Below, one piece after another: positions 22,902 to 23,713 of a DNA stretch of 23,713 bases (within the stretch, counting starts at the first letter, position 1; the number at the start of each line of letters is the position of its first letter). The DNA comes from Gammaproteobacteria bacterium (GTDB lineage Bacteria; Pseudomonadota; Gammaproteobacteria; Immundisolibacterales; Immundisolibacteraceae), in contig DQBD01000093.1 of assembly GCA_003526065.1 (NCBI GenBank), positions 1 to 23,713 of the forward strand, given 5' to 3'. The translations under genes and the position numbers were made by a program. Under the pieces are notes generated by a model that saw nothing but the letters and a program-made list of their open reading frames with translations, was not told the origin of the DNA and did not search any database.

Positions 22902-23713
<812 letters not shown>

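Overview
The window is high-GC DNA with dense, short-spaced genes. The protein families (sucA, guaA, mutS, NirB-like flavoprotein, DoeABCD-type enzymes) point to a gammaproteobacterium or close relative. A complete-looking ectoine catabolism set suggests a halophilic or halotolerant lifestyle or use of compatible solutes. The species cannot be named from the sequence alone.

Layout. 1-2392 (minus strand): the 5' part of sucA (2-oxoglutarate dehydrogenase E1), a PilZ-like protein and a hot-dog acyl-CoA thioesterase. 2455-4985 (plus): a two-helix membrane protein and an ABC-2 type exporter (ATPase and permease). 4993-5454 (minus): a PGPGW-type membrane protein. 5633-10471 (minus): a five-gene redox operon. 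It encodes an FAD/NAD(P)H oxidoreductase fused to a BFD-type [2Fe-2S] domain and a membrane di-haem b domain, a membrane-anchored cytochrome with 11 c-haem motifs, a DUF3365-type haem protein, a small mono-haem cytochrome c and a single-domain globin. 10931-13519 (plus): mutS. 13784-18926 (minus): an ectoine degradation cluster read as amidohydrolase (DoeB2 type), aminotransferase (DoeD), ectoine hydrolase (DoeA), aldehyde dehydrogenase (DoeC). 18927-20308: about 1.4 kb without a convincing gene, with repeats that look like mobile-element debris. 20309-21778: a divergent TetR regulator and short-chain dehydrogenase sharing a clear operator/promoter region. 21779-22863: decayed DNA with a LysR fragment and a broken higBA toxin-antitoxin pair. 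22902-23713 (minus): the C-terminal part of guaA.

The most striking region is the redox operon and its leader. Reading the minus strand from 10648 there is a near-consensus sigma-54 promoter, a first hairpin with hexaloop AACGGC beginning where transcription should start, a second hairpin with hexaloop AACGAG, and an intrinsic terminator whose 5' arm overlaps the second hairpin. This is the architecture of ANTAR-protein (NasR/NasT-type) antitermination leaders that answer to nitrate/nitrite, placed under a nitrogen-type sigma-54 promoter. The operon it controls has no canonical nitrate or nitrite reductase. It encodes an apparent transmembrane electron conduit from a pyridine-nucleotide flavoprotein, through two b haems, to periplasmic multihaem c cytochromes, with a globin last. 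I infer a nitrogen-oxide-responsive reductase or detoxification system that may be undescribed; its terminal substrate is unknown.

The ectoine genes should together convert ectoine through N-acetyl-2,4-diaminobutyrate, diaminobutyrate and aspartate semialdehyde to aspartate. No ectoine transporter or dedicated regulator is visible in the window.
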